Shown: positions 27,162-36,060, numbered from the stretch's first letter. The stretch: DNA of 64,000 nucleotides from AC-69 sp963751665 (GCA_963751665.1 CAVVVF010000003.1:62001-126000), one strand, 5' to 3'. The notes: generated by a model from the sequence alone, not told the origin. Numbers and translations: made by a program.

Positions 27162-28001
27162 ATGAGCAACGTTCCTGGCGGGCCGACCCCGCCGCCCCCA
27201 CCTCCACCGCCGGGGACCCCTCCCGGACCGGGAGGCATGCGGCCACGGACCCTCGGCGAGATCCTGTCGGAAGCGTTCCGGATCTACAAGGAGAACGCGG
27301 CGAAGCTGCTACTGATCGTGGCCGTCATCGTCGTGCCGCTCTCGTTCATCAGCGCCGCGGGGGTCCGCCTCTTGGGCGAGCCGAAGCTGCACAGGGTTGG
27401 GACGACGATCGAGTATTCCCGGAGCTTCGGCGTGACGGTCGCGGCGCTGCTCATCGGGGCGGCGATCGGCGTGATCACCTGGGCGATCCTGCAGGCAGCG
27501 ATGCTCCGCGGCGCGGCCCAGGCGACCATCGGCGACCCCGTCGACGTCGAGGCGAGCTATCGGTGGGGACTCAGGCGCTTCGGGAGCGTGCTCCTGCTCG
27601 CGATCCTCGTCGGGATCGTCGTCGTGCTGGGGTTCATCCTGCTCATCATCCCCGGGATCATCTTCCTCGTGTTCCTCTCGGTGAGCGAGCCAGCGCTCAT
27701 CGTCGAGAACCGGCGGGGGACCGAGGCCATGAGCCGTTCGTGGAACCTCGTGCGGGGCCACTTCTGGCACGCGCTCGTCGTCATCCTGGTGGCGGCGATC
27801 ATCACGGGGGTCGTGCAGGGCATCCTCACCGCGATCGGCGGGGACAACTGGTTCGTCCGCTGGATCTTCACGGCCATCGCGCAGATCATCACGGCACCGT
27901 TCACCGCGCTCGTGACTGTGTTGCTGTACCTCGACCTCCGCGCGCGGAAGGAGGCCCTGACCGCGGACAGGCTCCGTACCGAGCTGGCTTCCAGCATGTG
28001 A
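27162..28001 (+). CDS. multi-pass membrane protein with proline-rich N-terminus
   Basis: A 279-residue protein starting at ATG 27162 behind GGGAGGG. The first 25 residues are Pro/Gly-rich (PPPPPPPPGTPPGPGG), then RTLGEILSEAFRIYKENAAK leads into about six membrane segments. RGTEAMSRSWNLVRGHFWHA and the basic end LDLRARKEALTADRL resemble the YciC/glycerophosphodiesterase-membrane-domain group, which has no settled function. A TAGGCT box near 27113 could drive it with a leader of about 35 bases. Confidence 0.75.
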   Translation: MSNVPGGPTPPPPPPPPGTPPGPGGMRPRTLGEILSEAFRIYKENAAKLLLIVAVIVVPLSFISAAGVRLLGEPKLHRVGTTIEYSRSFGVTVAALLIGAAIGVITWAILQAAMLRGAAQATIGDPVDVEASYRWGLRRFGSVLLLAILVGIVVVLGFILLIIPGIIFLVFLSVSEPALIVENRRGTEAMSRSWNLVRGHFWHALVVILVAAIITGVVQGILTAIGGDNWFVRWIFTAIAQIITAPFTALVTVLLYLDLRARKEALTADRLRTELASSM

Positions 28002-28002
28002 G

Positions 28003-28400
28003 CTAACCGGAGCTACGTGATCCGCTGGTACTCAGGAGCTCCTGGGACGGAGGGATCTCCACGAGGTCCCACGGGCCGGCGTCCAAGGAAGCTTCCTTCT
28101 TCGGGGCGGCGGCCGGCATGGTACTGGACATGGACTCGGCGATGTCATGCAGCTACTTGGGCCAAGCCCTTCATGCTTCGCTGGACCTGATTCACGCTGA
28201 ACTCTGCGTTCCTGATCGCGTCGAGGGCCCTCGCGCCCGCCCAGCCGGCGAGATCCTCGGCCATCTCGAGCGTGTCGGCCACCTCGTCCTCCACGAGCCT
28301 GCCGATGATGCCGGGCTCGAATGATCGGACGGGCTCGCGACCGAGCCGGCTGGGGGGTGAGACCGCTTCCCGGGTTGGGGCGGCAGGACCCGTAGCTCTG
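28003..28400 (-). CDS. hypothetical gene, broken frame (approximate 5' end)
   Basis: Two plausible coding stretches lie in different minus-strand frames. The first, around 28330-28220, reads GIIGRLVEDEVADTLEMAED and LAGWAREG, an acidic helix. The next reads NAEFSVNQVQRSMKGLAQ. The last ends with MPAAAPKKEASLDAGPWDLV and a TAG at 28003. Two one-base breaks (near 28220 and 28160) would join them into a protein of roughly 120 residues with no signal peptide or membrane segment. No family is recognised and the start cannot be fixed. It converges tail-to-tail with the membrane-protein gene. Confidence 0.35.
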
Positions 28401-28633
28401 AGCGGAGGTCACACCGACCTGAGAGCGTCGGGCCCGGAGGTCGGCCCACACCGACTCGCCTCTCGCGCCGCTGTCGCTCGGCCTCATGTCACTCCTTCTT
28501 GGGGGACCCCGCTCGACCTACCGAAAGGATTCTGGGTCGCTGAGGGGACGGCGTCATCGGACGAACGAACCCACTCGCGCGTGCCAGTCCCTAGGTCGAA
28601 AGTGCACTCGCCCACGGAGTCGGAGCTCTCGCT
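28401..28633. other. gap with no convincing gene
   Basis: I see no credible reading frame, hairpin or tRNA in this stretch. The next bases (28635-28660) hold a tRNA-like remnant. Confidence 0.4.
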
Positions 28634-28634
28634 G

Positions 28635-28660
28635 CGGAAGGGTGGGATTCGACCCCACGG
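28635..28660 (-). repeat. tRNA-Ser 3'-end-like fragment (possible attachment-site remnant)
   Basis: Reading minus, GTGGG-GTCGAAT-CCCAC forms a T-arm followed by an acceptor-like CCTTCCG. About 23 of 26 bases match the 3' end of tRNA-Ser(TGA) at 36162-36248, in the same orientation. No D-arm or anticodon arm can be built upstream, so it is not a full tRNA. Confidence 0.4.
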
Positions 28661-28677
28661 CGGTCTCCCTCGGACGG

Positions 28678-31344
28678 TCAGAGATCCCGAACGATCTCCA
28701 AGGCTGGTCGGCGCGTCGCTCGAAGCGTACCGACGGTCGCGGCGACGATCGAGGCAGCGGTCACAAGCCCCAGCGCCACGAGGTACGACCACGGGATCGA
28801 GAGATGCTCCGGCGGTGGATCGAAGACACCGGTCAGGATCTTCACGATCACGTACGAGAGACCCCAGCCCGTCAATGCCCCGAGCAAGATCCCACCGATC
28901 GACACGAACACGGCCTCACTCCAGACGAACGCGGCGAGCTGCCTCCTTTTCGCACCGAGCGCCGATGCGATCGCGAACGTCCGGCGCCGCTCGGCGAGGC
29001 CAAGGGCGAGAACCAGCCCCGTGGCGGCCGCACCGAGGATGAAGGCGAAGGCAAGCTCGAGCCGCGTGAGGCCCGAGAGGTCGATGGCCGTCAGGCTCGA
29101 CAGCGTGATCCGCTGTTGCGTGACGATGTCCTGGATGGTGGCGCCCGATGCGGGGCCGAGGACGCGGCGCACCTCGCTCGCGACCGCGGGTGGTGATCCG
29201 GCGGTCCTGACGAGCATCGTCTGCCAGGCGGCCGATCCGGTGGTCCGCGATACGTAGGATGCGTTCGCCACGAGGAACGAGTCGCGCGGCGCGGTCGGGA
29301 ACTCTCGAACGATCCCGACGTAGTGGAACGGCACCACGTGGTACGCGTGATCGCTCGCGAACTGCAGCCGGAGCCGGAGGAGGTCGCCAAGCTGCAGCTG
29401 GAAGTCGTGGACGGTCTCGTCGGAGACCAGGACCGCGTCCGGCCTGGAGGCGAGGAGGTCGAGCGTGGCCTTCGCGTCCCCGCTCGCGAAGAAGGCGTCG
29501 GACATCGGCGTCGCTCGACCGATCGTCGCAGGATCGATCCCGTACAGGTCCTGGAGGTCATTCCCCACGTACGCGAACCGATGTTGCATCGCCTCGACGT
29601 CGGCAACGCCCGGGAGCGTTCGCACCTGGGCGAGTGCTCCTGCCGGAAGGCCCGCCGCGGCGGCGGTCGTCGCCGTCACGTCCGCGCCGTTCGTGAGCTG
29701 GGCATCGACCCGCGCCTGCGCCGCATACGTGGAGTTGAAGATGGATGTCGAGACGGCGAACGCCGCCGTCAGCGCCACGATCGTCAGCCCGCGCGAGAGC
29801 AATCGCTGCTGACGCGACATCGAGGCCGCGACGACCCCCGAGAGCCCATGCGCCAGCGGCTTCGTCGCGCTGGCCAGCACGCCGCGACCGCGCGTGAGGA
29901 TCTCGCTCGCCACGCGCCAGGCGAAAAGGGCGGCCCCCAACCACAGCAGGAACGGCGCGAGGAAGCTCGCGTAGCTCACCGAGAGCGTCGGGATGCCCTC
30001 CGGCGCCAGGACGACCTGATAGCCGCTCTTCACCACCTGCCAATACACGAGGCCGCCGCCGCCGAGCAGCAGCACGTCCAGGTACAGCCGAGCCCAGAGC
30101 GGCTTCCCGCGCCGGCCAAGGGTCGCTGCCGCGGCCAGGGCGGTGAGCGTCCGTGCGTCTCGCCACGCGGGAACGACGATCGCGCTGAAGGCCAGGCAGA
30201 CGCCGACCGCCGCGGCGACGCAGGCCCAGGTGAATGCCTGTCCCGCCGTTCCCCCGAGCTGCCCGGTGCCGAAGGCGAGCCGACCGGCCAGCGCCGCGCC
30301 GGCAAGACCGACGGCGATCCCGCCGGCTGCCACGACGATCGCCTCCGCGGCCGCCAGGCGTACAAGGGATCGGGGAGCGGCACCGCGAACCCGGAGCAGC
30401 GACTGCTCGCGCCGTCGCCGGTCCGCCCCCGCGGCGCCGACGACCCTCGTGATCAGGCCCGCGAGCACGACGCCCGGGATGCCGAGGAACAGGAAGAGCA
30501 GTTGCGCATAGAGCGAGTCAGCGCGCGTCGCGTCGAGTCGCGCCGACAGGTTGTCACCCACCAAGCCTCCTCCCGCGAGCTGCGCCTCGAGGTTGTTCGC
30601 CCTGGCGGTCACCTCTGCGAATGCCGCCGACGGATCCTGAGGAAGCGCGGGCGAAAGCCGAACGTGGACCTGTGAGCGAACGGCGTCCGGCCGCGTGCTG
30701 GCGACGGCGTCGAAGAGCCGGTGCCACGTCGACGAGGGAAGCAGAAGGACGTTGTCCGGCGGCGCCGTCGGTCCCGCGCCCGCCGGTGCCCCGACGGCTT
30801 GGAACAGCGAATCCGCCGCCGGAAGGTCCACGATGCCCTGGACCATCACGCTCGCTGCCGGCAGCCCGGGCCTGTGGACCTCGATCGTCGTGCCCACCGA
30901 CGCGTGCAGGTTCGCGGCGGTCTGCTGCGCGAGCAGCACACCGCCGCGTGCGCCGACGAGGAACCGGATCTCTCCAGGGAACGCTGAGGCGTAATCGGGC
31001 GGCAGCCCGAGGACCTGCCCCGGTCCCGTCGTTTGGATCGATCCTCCGGTCGTTGCCCGAAAACCGGTCGTATCGGCGAACGTGACCGATCGCTCGGCAA
31101 CGACCCCTGGAGCGCCGGCGATCGTCTGCTCGGCGTTCCCCACGGCGGTGTCCGGGCTCAGCTCGACCTGCCAATCCACCGGGACCGCCGCCATCGCCGC
31201 CTTCGTCATCCGGGCCTTGCTGGCGGCAAAGAACGAGCCGAGAGAGGCGAGGATCGTGACGGCAACAGCGACGCCGAGGACCGCGCCGACGAGCCGAGCC
31301 CGTCGCCGGCGCACCAGTCCCCAGATCCAAAGCCGGGTGATCAC
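28678..31344 (-). CDS. FtsX/MacB-like ABC transporter permease, 888 residues
   Basis: Complete large permease with two FtsX-type modules and about ten membrane segments. An N-terminal segment (LVGAVLGVAVAVTILASLGS) is followed by a long extracytoplasmic region, a four-helix core and LSRGLTIVALTAAFAVSTSI. After a second extracytoplasmic region come three C-terminal segments starting near LAFAFILGAAATGLVLALGL. Such proteins power lipoprotein or peptide export or mechanical signalling rather than import. GTG 31344 overlaps the upstream ATPase stop (GTGA). The lipoprotein, two ATPases and this permease form one operon. Confidence 0.85.
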   Translation of the reverse strand: MITRLWIWGLVRRRRARLVGAVLGVAVAVTILASLGSFFAASKARMTKAAMAAVPVDWQVELSPDTAVGNAEQTIAGAPGVVAERSVTFADTTGFRATTGGSIQTTGPGQVLGLPPDYASAFPGEIRFLVGARGGVLLAQQTAANLHASVGTTIEVHRPGLPAASVMVQGIVDLPAADSLFQAVGAPAGAGPTAPPDNVLLLPSSTWHRLFDAVASTRPDAVRSQVHVRLSPALPQDPSAAFAEVTARANNLEAQLAGGGLVGDNLSARLDATRADSLYAQLLFLFLGIPGVVLAGLITRVVGAAGADRRRREQSLLRVRGAAPRSLVRLAAAEAIVVAAGGIAVGLAGAALAGRLAFGTGQLGGTAGQAFTWACVAAAVGVCLAFSAIVVPAWRDARTLTALAAAATLGRRGKPLWARLYLDVLLLGGGGLVYWQVVKSGYQVVLAPEGIPTLSVSYASFLAPFLLWLGAALFAWRVASEILTRGRGVLASATKPLAHGLSGVVAASMSRQQRLLSRGLTIVALTAAFAVSTSIFNSTYAAQARVDAQLTNGADVTATTAAAAGLPAGALAQVRTLPGVADVEAMQHRFAYVGNDLQDLYGIDPATIGRATPMSDAFFASGDAKATLDLLASRPDAVLVSDETVHDFQLQLGDLLRLRLQFASDHAYHVVPFHYVGIVREFPTAPRDSFLVANASYVSRTTGSAAWQTMLVRTAGSPPAVASEVRRVLGPASGATIQDIVTQQRITLSSLTAIDLSGLTRLELAFAFILGAAATGLVLALGLAERRRTFAIASALGAKRRQLAAFVWSEAVFVSIGGILLGALTGWGLSYVIVKILTGVFDPPPEHLSIPWSYLVALGLVTAASIVAATVGTLRATRRPALEIVRDL

Positions 31345-32009
31345 GCGGCCACCGCCGTTCGCAGCAGACCGCCATCCATCGCCCAGCGCGTCCCGAGCAG
31401 GTCGGCCACTGCGGCGTCATGCGTCGCGACGACGATCGCGGCGCCCATCTGCTCTGCGGATGCGAGCAAGGCTTCCATCACCCGTCGAGCCAGGACGTGA
31501 TCCTGCTGCCCCGTCGGTTCATCGGCCAGGACGAGTCGCGGTTTCCCCGTGAGCGCCCGAGCCACGGCAGCGCGCTGGGCCTGGCCGCCGGAGATCTCTT
31601 CCGGCAGCTTCGAGGAGACCTCCTCGAGGCCGAACAGCTCGAGGAGGCGATCGGCCTCGAGTCGGGCCTCCGTTTCGGACCCCCCCGCCAGCAGGATGGG
31701 AAGCGCCACGTTCTCGATGACCGTGAGCGGTGGAAGCAGGCTCTGTCCCTGGAATGCAACAGCGACGGGTCCCGGGCGGAGCTGATCGGGCGTTCCGAGG
31801 GCCGGCCATTCGATCGTCCCGGAGGTGGGTCGGTCGAGGGCGGCGATGAGGTGCAGAAGCGTCGACTTCCCGCTCCCCGATGGTCCGACCAGGGCCACCC
31901 GGTCGCCAGGCTGCACGGAGAACGTCGCGCCGCGGACCGCCTCGACAGCCGAGGGACCGGATCCGAAGACCCGGGACACGTCGCGCGCACGGACGAGGGC
32001 CTCATCCAT
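31341..32009 (-). CDS. ABC transporter ATPase, LolD/MacB type (first of pair)
   Basis: Energy subunit for the FtsX-like permease. ATG 32009 gives 222 residues: Walker A GPSGSGKST, Q-loop AFQGQSLLPPL, signature ISGGQAQR, Walker B LVLADEPTGQQD and switch histidine in VVATHDAAVAD. The upstream TTG extension reads into the other ATPase gene and is rejected. Start and the neighbouring stop overlap (ATGGATGA). Two different ATPases for one permease gene suggest a heterodimer or a permease with two unlike halves. Confidence 0.9.
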   Translation of the reverse strand: MDEALVRARDVSRVFGSGPSAVEAVRGATFSVQPGDRVALVGPSGSGKSTLLHLIAALDRPTSGTIEWPALGTPDQLRPGPVAVAFQGQSLLPPLTVIENVALPILLAGGSETEARLEADRLLELFGLEEVSSKLPEEISGGQAQRAAVARALTGKPRLVLADEPTGQQDHVLARRVMEALLASAEQMGAAIVVATHDAAVADLLGTRWAMDGGLLRTAVAA

Positions 32010-32694
32010 CGACGATCCTTCCGTCGAGGAGTCGCACCACGCGATGGGCCGCGTCAGCGACGCGCGCGCTGTGCGTGACCACCAGGACACCAGCACCGGC
32101 CTCGGTCCCTCGGCGAAACAGGCCCAGCACTCGCGACTCGCTCACCAAGTCGACTTCGCCCGTCGGCTCGTCGGCGAGGACCACCGGAGGATCGTTGGCG
32201 AGCGCCACGGCCAATCCGGCCCGGGCCGCCTCTCCGCCCGAGAGCGTCGTCGGCCGGGCCGATGCCCGGTCTTCCAACCCGACCTCAGCCAGGATCTCGT
32301 CCACGTGTCGAGCGTGCGTGCCGCCGGCAAGCTCCTGTGCGAGCTGGACGTTCTGGGCAACGGTGAGGTGATCGAACAGGTTCCCCGATTGCTGCAAGAC
32401 CCCGATCCACCTCGCGCGGAGTGCCGCGCGCGTTGTCTCCGGCCGCCGGGTGATGCGTCGCCCTGCCACCACGACGTGCCCACCGTCTGGCTCGTCGAGC
32501 CCCGCCAAGCAGGCGAGCAGCGTGGACTTCCCGCTCCCCGACGGACCCATCACCGCGACCATCTCGCCCGGGGCCAGCGAGAGGGAGACGCCGCGCAACG
32601 CGAACGTTTCGTCGTCGCCCGTGTGGAAGAAGCGATAGAGCTCGCGCGCCTGCAGCACGGGGTCGTTCGGGCCGATCGGGCTGGCTAGGACCAC
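32002..32694 (-). CDS. ABC transporter ATPase, LolD/MacB type (second of pair)
   Basis: Second energy subunit, 230 residues from GTG 32694. Walker A GPSGSGKST, Q-loop VLQQSGNLFDHL, signature LSGGEAARAG (a degenerate C-terminal part), Walker B VVLADEPTGEVD and H-loop VVTHSARVAD. The start overlaps the lipoprotein stop by ten bases. The signature differs from the partner ATPase, supporting an asymmetric pair. Confidence 0.88.
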   Translation of the reverse strand: MVLASPIGPNDPVLQARELYRFFHTGDDETFALRGVSLSLAPGEMVAVMGPSGSGKSTLLACLAGLDEPDGGHVVVAGRRITRRPETTRAALRARWIGVLQQSGNLFDHLTVAQNVQLAQELAGGTHARHVDEILAEVGLEDRASARPTTLSGGEAARAGLAVALANDPPVVLADEPTGEVDLVSESRVLGLFRRGTEAGAGVLVVTHSARVADAAHRVVRLLDGRIVDG

Positions 32695-33323
32695 GCGAAG
32701 CTCTCGGAGATGATGCGCCACGGGTCGACGTTGTCCGCCCCGACCGGCGACAACAAAGTGAGCACGGCTTCGGTTCCGCCGCGGAAGAACTCGAACCGCT
32801 GGACGTCGAGCCGATACTGCTTGCCCGTAACCGGGTTCGGCTCGCTGTTCTCCCGGAACGTGATGAGAACTGCGTCGCCGCCCCGGAGCGACACGGACGT
32901 CACGTCCTGCAACCGGAACGCGCGCTCGGTGGTCCGCAGCTGCGGAACCTCAGCCTGCTTCGCGCTCGCGACCGTTGTCGGGGAGGCGGCGGGCAGCCAG
33001 CTCGCCGCGACGGTGTTCAGCTTGTCGGTGAAGGTTACGCTGGAATGCGTGTTCGTCCGCGCCCACCCCTCGGGAACCTGGAATCGGAACCCGCCGTGGG
33101 CCCGATACGCGATGAACGCCGTGTTGTCCGGGATGTCGCCGGGCGGGCTGCTCTCGGTCGGGACCGGCTGCTCCGATGGCGAGCCGGCACCCGAAGGAGA
33201 CCCGACGCCCGACGGCGATCTTAGGGATGGGGTCGAGGTCGCGCCGGCCTTGGTGCCGCCCCCACAGGCTGCCAGCAGGAGGGCGAGGCCGACCAGCCCC
33301 ACTCCGATGATCCGAGGACGCAC
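32685..33323 (-). CDS. secreted lipoprotein with a PsbP/LpqN-like domain
   Basis: GTG 33323 gives MRPRIIGVGLVGLALLLAAC, a textbook lipoprotein signal with lipobox LLAAC. After a Ser/Pro/Gly linker of about 50 residues comes a domain of about 130 residues beginning FRFQVPEGWARTNTHSSVTF and ending PWRIISESFAW. This fold pattern is that of PsbP-like or LpqN-like lipoproteins. An ATG at about 33336 behind GGGAG is out of frame, so a base error could extend the start. It leads the operon with the two ATPases and the FtsX-like permease and may be its extracytoplasmic partner. Confidence 0.75.
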   Translation of the reverse strand: MRPRIIGVGLVGLALLLAACGGGTKAGATSTPSLRSPSGVGSPSGAGSPSEQPVPTESSPPGDIPDNTAFIAYRAHGGFRFQVPEGWARTNTHSSVTFTDKLNTVAASWLPAASPTTVASAKQAEVPQLRTTERAFRLQDVTSVSLRGGDAVLITFRENSEPNPVTGKQYRLDVQRFEFFRGGTEAVLTLLSPVGADNVDPWRIISESFAWS

Positions 33324-33385
33324 CTTTGGACGACATGGCGAGCTCCCTTCGACGGCTGTCCATCGTTGTACCCGCGCGGTTATAA

Positions 33386-33402
33386 GGATTCGATGAGAAT
33401 CC
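33386..33402. promoter_or_regulatory. inverted repeat in divergent promoter region
   Basis: GGATTC-GATGA-GAATCC is a perfect 6-bp inverted repeat with a 5-base spacer. It overlaps TTATAA (minus 33385-33380), a possible -10 for the lipoprotein operon. It lies between that operon and the divergent two-component system. Operator function is inferred. Confidence 0.4.
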
Positions 33403-33418
33403 GTCTCTGGCGGACGAA

Positions 33419-33436
33419 CTCTCACCCATTCCTCAT
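33419..33436 (+). promoter_or_regulatory. 11-bp direct repeat upstream of response regulator
   Basis: CTCACCC (33421) and CTCATGA (33432) begin 11 bases apart within CTCTCACCCATTCCTCAT. The same pattern, CTCTCATCCCGGCCTCAT, occurs at 35590-35607 upstream of the small secreted gene. It is a candidate self-regulatory site of the OmpR-type regulator at 33507. Confidence 0.45.
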
Positions 33437-33465
33437 GAACCGCCCCGCACACTGGACGCCGAGGC

Positions 33466-33505
33466 GAGTCGGTGGCCGGCGGTGCGAGTCGGTGGCCGGC
33501 GGTGC
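33466..33505 (+). repeat. exact 20-bp tandem duplication before response-regulator start
   Basis: GAGTCGGTGGCCGGCGGTGC occurs twice head to tail (33466-33485 and 33486-33505), ending one base before ATG 33507. It may be a recent slippage duplication or a pair of protein-binding sites two helical turns apart. Confidence 0.6.
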
Positions 33506-33506
33506 G

Positions 33507-34191
33507 ATGGGGGTGGGTGTGCGGGTCTTGCTGGTGGAGGACGAGGTGAAGATGGCGCGGGCGATCCGCCGCGGGCTTCGAGCACGAGGGATACGCCGTT
33601 GACGTCGTGACCGACGGGGAGGACGCCGTTTCCCGAGGGAGCGAGTACGACTACGACGCGGTCGTCTTGGATGTCATGCTGCCTGGGCTGGACGGGTTCT
33701 CCGTCTGCGACGCGCTCCGTTCACGTGGGCGGTGGGCGCCCGTCCTCATGCTCACCGCCCGCGATGCCATCGAGGATCGTGTTCGTGGACTCGATGTCGG
33801 TGCCGACGACTATCTGATCAAGCCCTTCGCCTTCGGTGAGTTGCTCGCTCGGCTCCGCGCGCTCATTCGACGCGGCGCGGGCGAGCGTCCGGCCGCCCTC
33901 GAAGTGGGCGATGTTGTCCTGGATCCAGCCGCGCACGCCGTGACGCGATCGAACCGGGCCGTCGCGCTGTCCCCGCGGGAGTTCTCCCTCCTCGAGTTCC
34001 TGATGCGACACCCGGAGGAAGTGGTCACACGGACGCAGATCCTGGAGCATGTATGGGACTACGACTACGGCGGCCTCTCCAACGTCGTGGACGTCTATGT
34101 CGGATACCTGCGCAAGAAGCTCGAGCAGCCGTTCGATCGGCCGTTCATCCATACGGTTCGCGGTGTTGGCTACACGGTGAGACGCCCGTGA
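33507..34191 (+). CDS. OmpR-family response regulator (one frame break)
   Basis: ATG 33507 begins MGVGVRVLLVEDEVKMARAI. A break near 33580 leads to EHEGYAVDVV and the rest of the receiver: phospho-acceptor in VLDVMLPGLDG, LTARDAIEDR and DDYLIKPFAF. The winged-helix output domain has LSPREFSLLEFLMRHPEEVV, ILEHVWDYDY and HTVRGVGYTV. Its TGA overlaps the kinase GTG (GTGA). It is divergent from the lipoprotein/ABC operon, a common arrangement in which the regulator controls the exporter. Confidence 0.9.
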
Positions 34192-35621
34192 ACTTCCCGA
34201 TCCGAACCCGGCTCACGATCTGGTACGTCGCGTTGTTGGCGGCGATCCTGGCCGCGCTCGGGGTCTTCCTCCTCGTCCGCCTGAAAGCCGATCTCGTCGC
34301 CGGTGTGGATCGCTCACTCGGCGCGCGAGCAGCGCAGATCTCCCTCGGCCTCCAGGGTTCGGGAGAGGGGGAATTCCAGGACGTGAGTGACGCCGCGCTC
34401 GCCGGCCTCCCGCAGACCGAGTACGCGTCGCAGCTCCTCTCGGCAAACGGCACCGTGATGGAGTCTTCCGGTGACACCATCGCGGAAGGCCCGATGCTCG
34501 CTCGGACTGCTCTTGAGCGCGTTCTGCGCGGAGAACCGGTTCGCCAAACGGTCGCGCTCGGGGTGGACGGCGAGCGCTTTCGCGTCCTCGCGTTACCGGC
34601 GCCCAAGCAACCGGGCCGGGAGGCTCTCGTGGTCGCGATCTCGCTCGAAGACGTCGATGGGTCGGTCCACCGACTGCTCATGCTGCTCTTCATCGCGGGA
34701 CCGGCAGCCCTCGCCGCGGCCGGGGTTGGCGGATGGTGGCTCGCGAGGAAGGCACTCCGGCCGGTCGCCCGCCTGACCGACCAGGCCGGAAAGATCGGGA
34801 TCGACCGGCTGCACGAGCGGGTCACCGTACCCAAGGTGACGGATGAGCTCGGACAGCTCGCCCAAACGTTCAACGCCATGCTCGAGCGGCTCGAGCAGGG
34901 AGTCGAGGACAAGCGCCGGTTCGTCGCCGACGCGTCGCATGAGCTGCGTACGCCACTGGCCGTCATGCGGTCCGAGCTCGACGTGACTCTCGATGCGGAC
35001 CGGCCCTTGCATGAGGCGCGAGAGGTTCTCGAGAGCGCTCGGGTGGAGGTGGAACGGATGAGCCGGATCGTCGAGAACCTCCTCATCTTGGCCAGGATCG
35101 ACGAGGGGAAACTCAGGCTCTTCCGGACGCCGATCCATCTTCGGGAACTGGTTGAGACGGTCGTTCGAGAGCTCCAGCCTCTCGCGAACGCGAAGGCGAT
35201 CCACGTCGAGATCGCAGGCGAGCGTGCCGAGGTCTCGGCGGACCGCGAACGACTCGGGCTCGCCGTCACAACCCTCGTCGAGAACGCCTTGAAGTACTCG
35301 ACCTCGGGTGGGGAGGTAAGGATCTCCGTCTGGCAGCGGGCGGATGAGGCGGGGATCACCGTGACCGACAACGGGCCGGGCATCCCTCGCGATGAGCTCC
35401 CGCGGATCTTCGACCGGTTCTTCCGGGTCGATCCGGCGAGGTCCCGTAGCGAGGGAGGAAGCGGCCTCGGCCTCGCCATCTGCCGCGAGATCGTCGAGGC
35501 GCATGGTGGCCGCGTGTGGGCCGAGAGCGAAGAAGGTATCGGAAGCGCGTTCTCGCTCTCGCTCGAGGCGCTTGCCCCGGAACACGAAACTCTCATCCCG
35601 GCCTCATCGGCACGTCGCTAA
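34188..35621 (+). CDS. membrane sensor histidine kinase
   Basis: Complete 477-residue sensor paired with the preceding regulator. It begins MNFPIRTRLTIWYVALLAAI, with the first membrane segment at residues 10-30 and a second at about 165-185 (LLMLLFIAGPAALAAAGVGG) around an extracytoplasmic sensor of about 130 residues. HAMP (RPVARLTDQ) is followed by HisKA with DASHELRTPLAVM, N box LVENALKYST and G boxes TDNGPGIPRD and GGSGLGLAIC. Nothing is truncated. The signal is unknown. Confidence 0.92.
   Translation: MNFPIRTRLTIWYVALLAAILAALGVFLLVRLKADLVAGVDRSLGARAAQISLGLQGSGEGEFQDVSDAALAGLPQTEYASQLLSANGTVMESSGDTIAEGPMLARTALERVLRGEPVRQTVALGVDGERFRVLALPAPKQPGREALVVAISLEDVDGSVHRLLMLLFIAGPAALAAAGVGGWWLARKALRPVARLTDQAGKIGIDRLHERVTVPKVTDELGQLAQTFNAMLERLEQGVEDKRRFVADASHELRTPLAVMRSELDVTLDADRPLHEAREVLESARVEVERMSRIVENLLILARIDEGKLRLFRTPIHLRELVETVVRELQPLANAKAIHVEIAGERAEVSADRERLGLAVTTLVENALKYSTSGGEVRISVWQRADEAGITVTDNGPGIPRDELPRIFDRFFRVDPARSRSEGGSGLGLAICREIVEAHGGRVWAESEEGIGSAFSLSLEALAPEHETLIPASSARR
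35590..35607 (+). promoter_or_regulatory. 11-bp direct repeat upstream of small secreted gene
   Basis: CTCATCC (35592) and CTCATCG (35603) are 11 bases apart and share CTCTCA-Y-CC-NNN-CCTCAT with the site at 33419-33436. It overlaps the end of the kinase gene. A further pair, ATCGGCACGTCGCTA and ATCGGCCCCTCGCTA, lies 31 bases apart at 35606 and 35637. Confidence 0.45.
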
Positions 35622-35688
35622 TCTCACCTTGGTCTTATCGGCCCCTCGCTAGTGTCGGTTCGCCATCCCGGAAAGGAGGTGAATCCAG

Positions 35689-36023
35689 ATGCGAAAGCTC
35701 ATCACCGCGAGTGCCGTCGTGATGGTCGTCATGGTGGGGGCGTGGTTCACGCTCACCATGTCGGCCGGAGCGCGGCAGCCGTTCAACGACATCGAAGAGC
35801 GCAGATGCGAGGCGCGACCTTGCAGGCGCAGGGCTCGAACGAGATCGAGACCCCGGGCGAGACTGGTTCAGAGACCGGCATCGAGTCGGAGAGCGCGTCC
35901 GAGACCGGCAGCGACGAGGCCGGAGGTACCAACGAGACCGACGGCCATGAGGATCCGGAGGGCGTCGACGTGAACCACGAGTGTCCTCCGAATTGCGACA
36001 CCGCCAACGGCGAGGTGCCGTAG
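35689..36023 (+). CDS. small secreted acidic protein with Cys-containing tail (one frame break)
   Basis: ATG 35689 follows AAAGGAGGTGA. It begins MRKLITASAVVMVVMVGAWF with cleavage likely after SAGA. After a break near 35815 the mature part is a Glu/Thr/Ser/Gly-rich repeat (IETPGETGSETGIESES) ending in VNHECPPNCDTANGEVP. About 110 residues; no known domain. Like the gene at 8593 it couples a strong ribosome site, a signal peptide, a low-complexity polar body and cysteine near the end, and lies next to a two-component system. Confidence 0.6.
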
Positions 36024-36060
36024 TCGAGGAACGCTCTCGCACGTAGACCTCGAGGTTGTC

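Noticed and set aside
28635..28720. Complete tRNA gene
   Set aside because: Only a T-arm and acceptor-like 3' end can be built. No anticodon arm or D-arm pairs upstream, and the T-loop has GTCGAAT.
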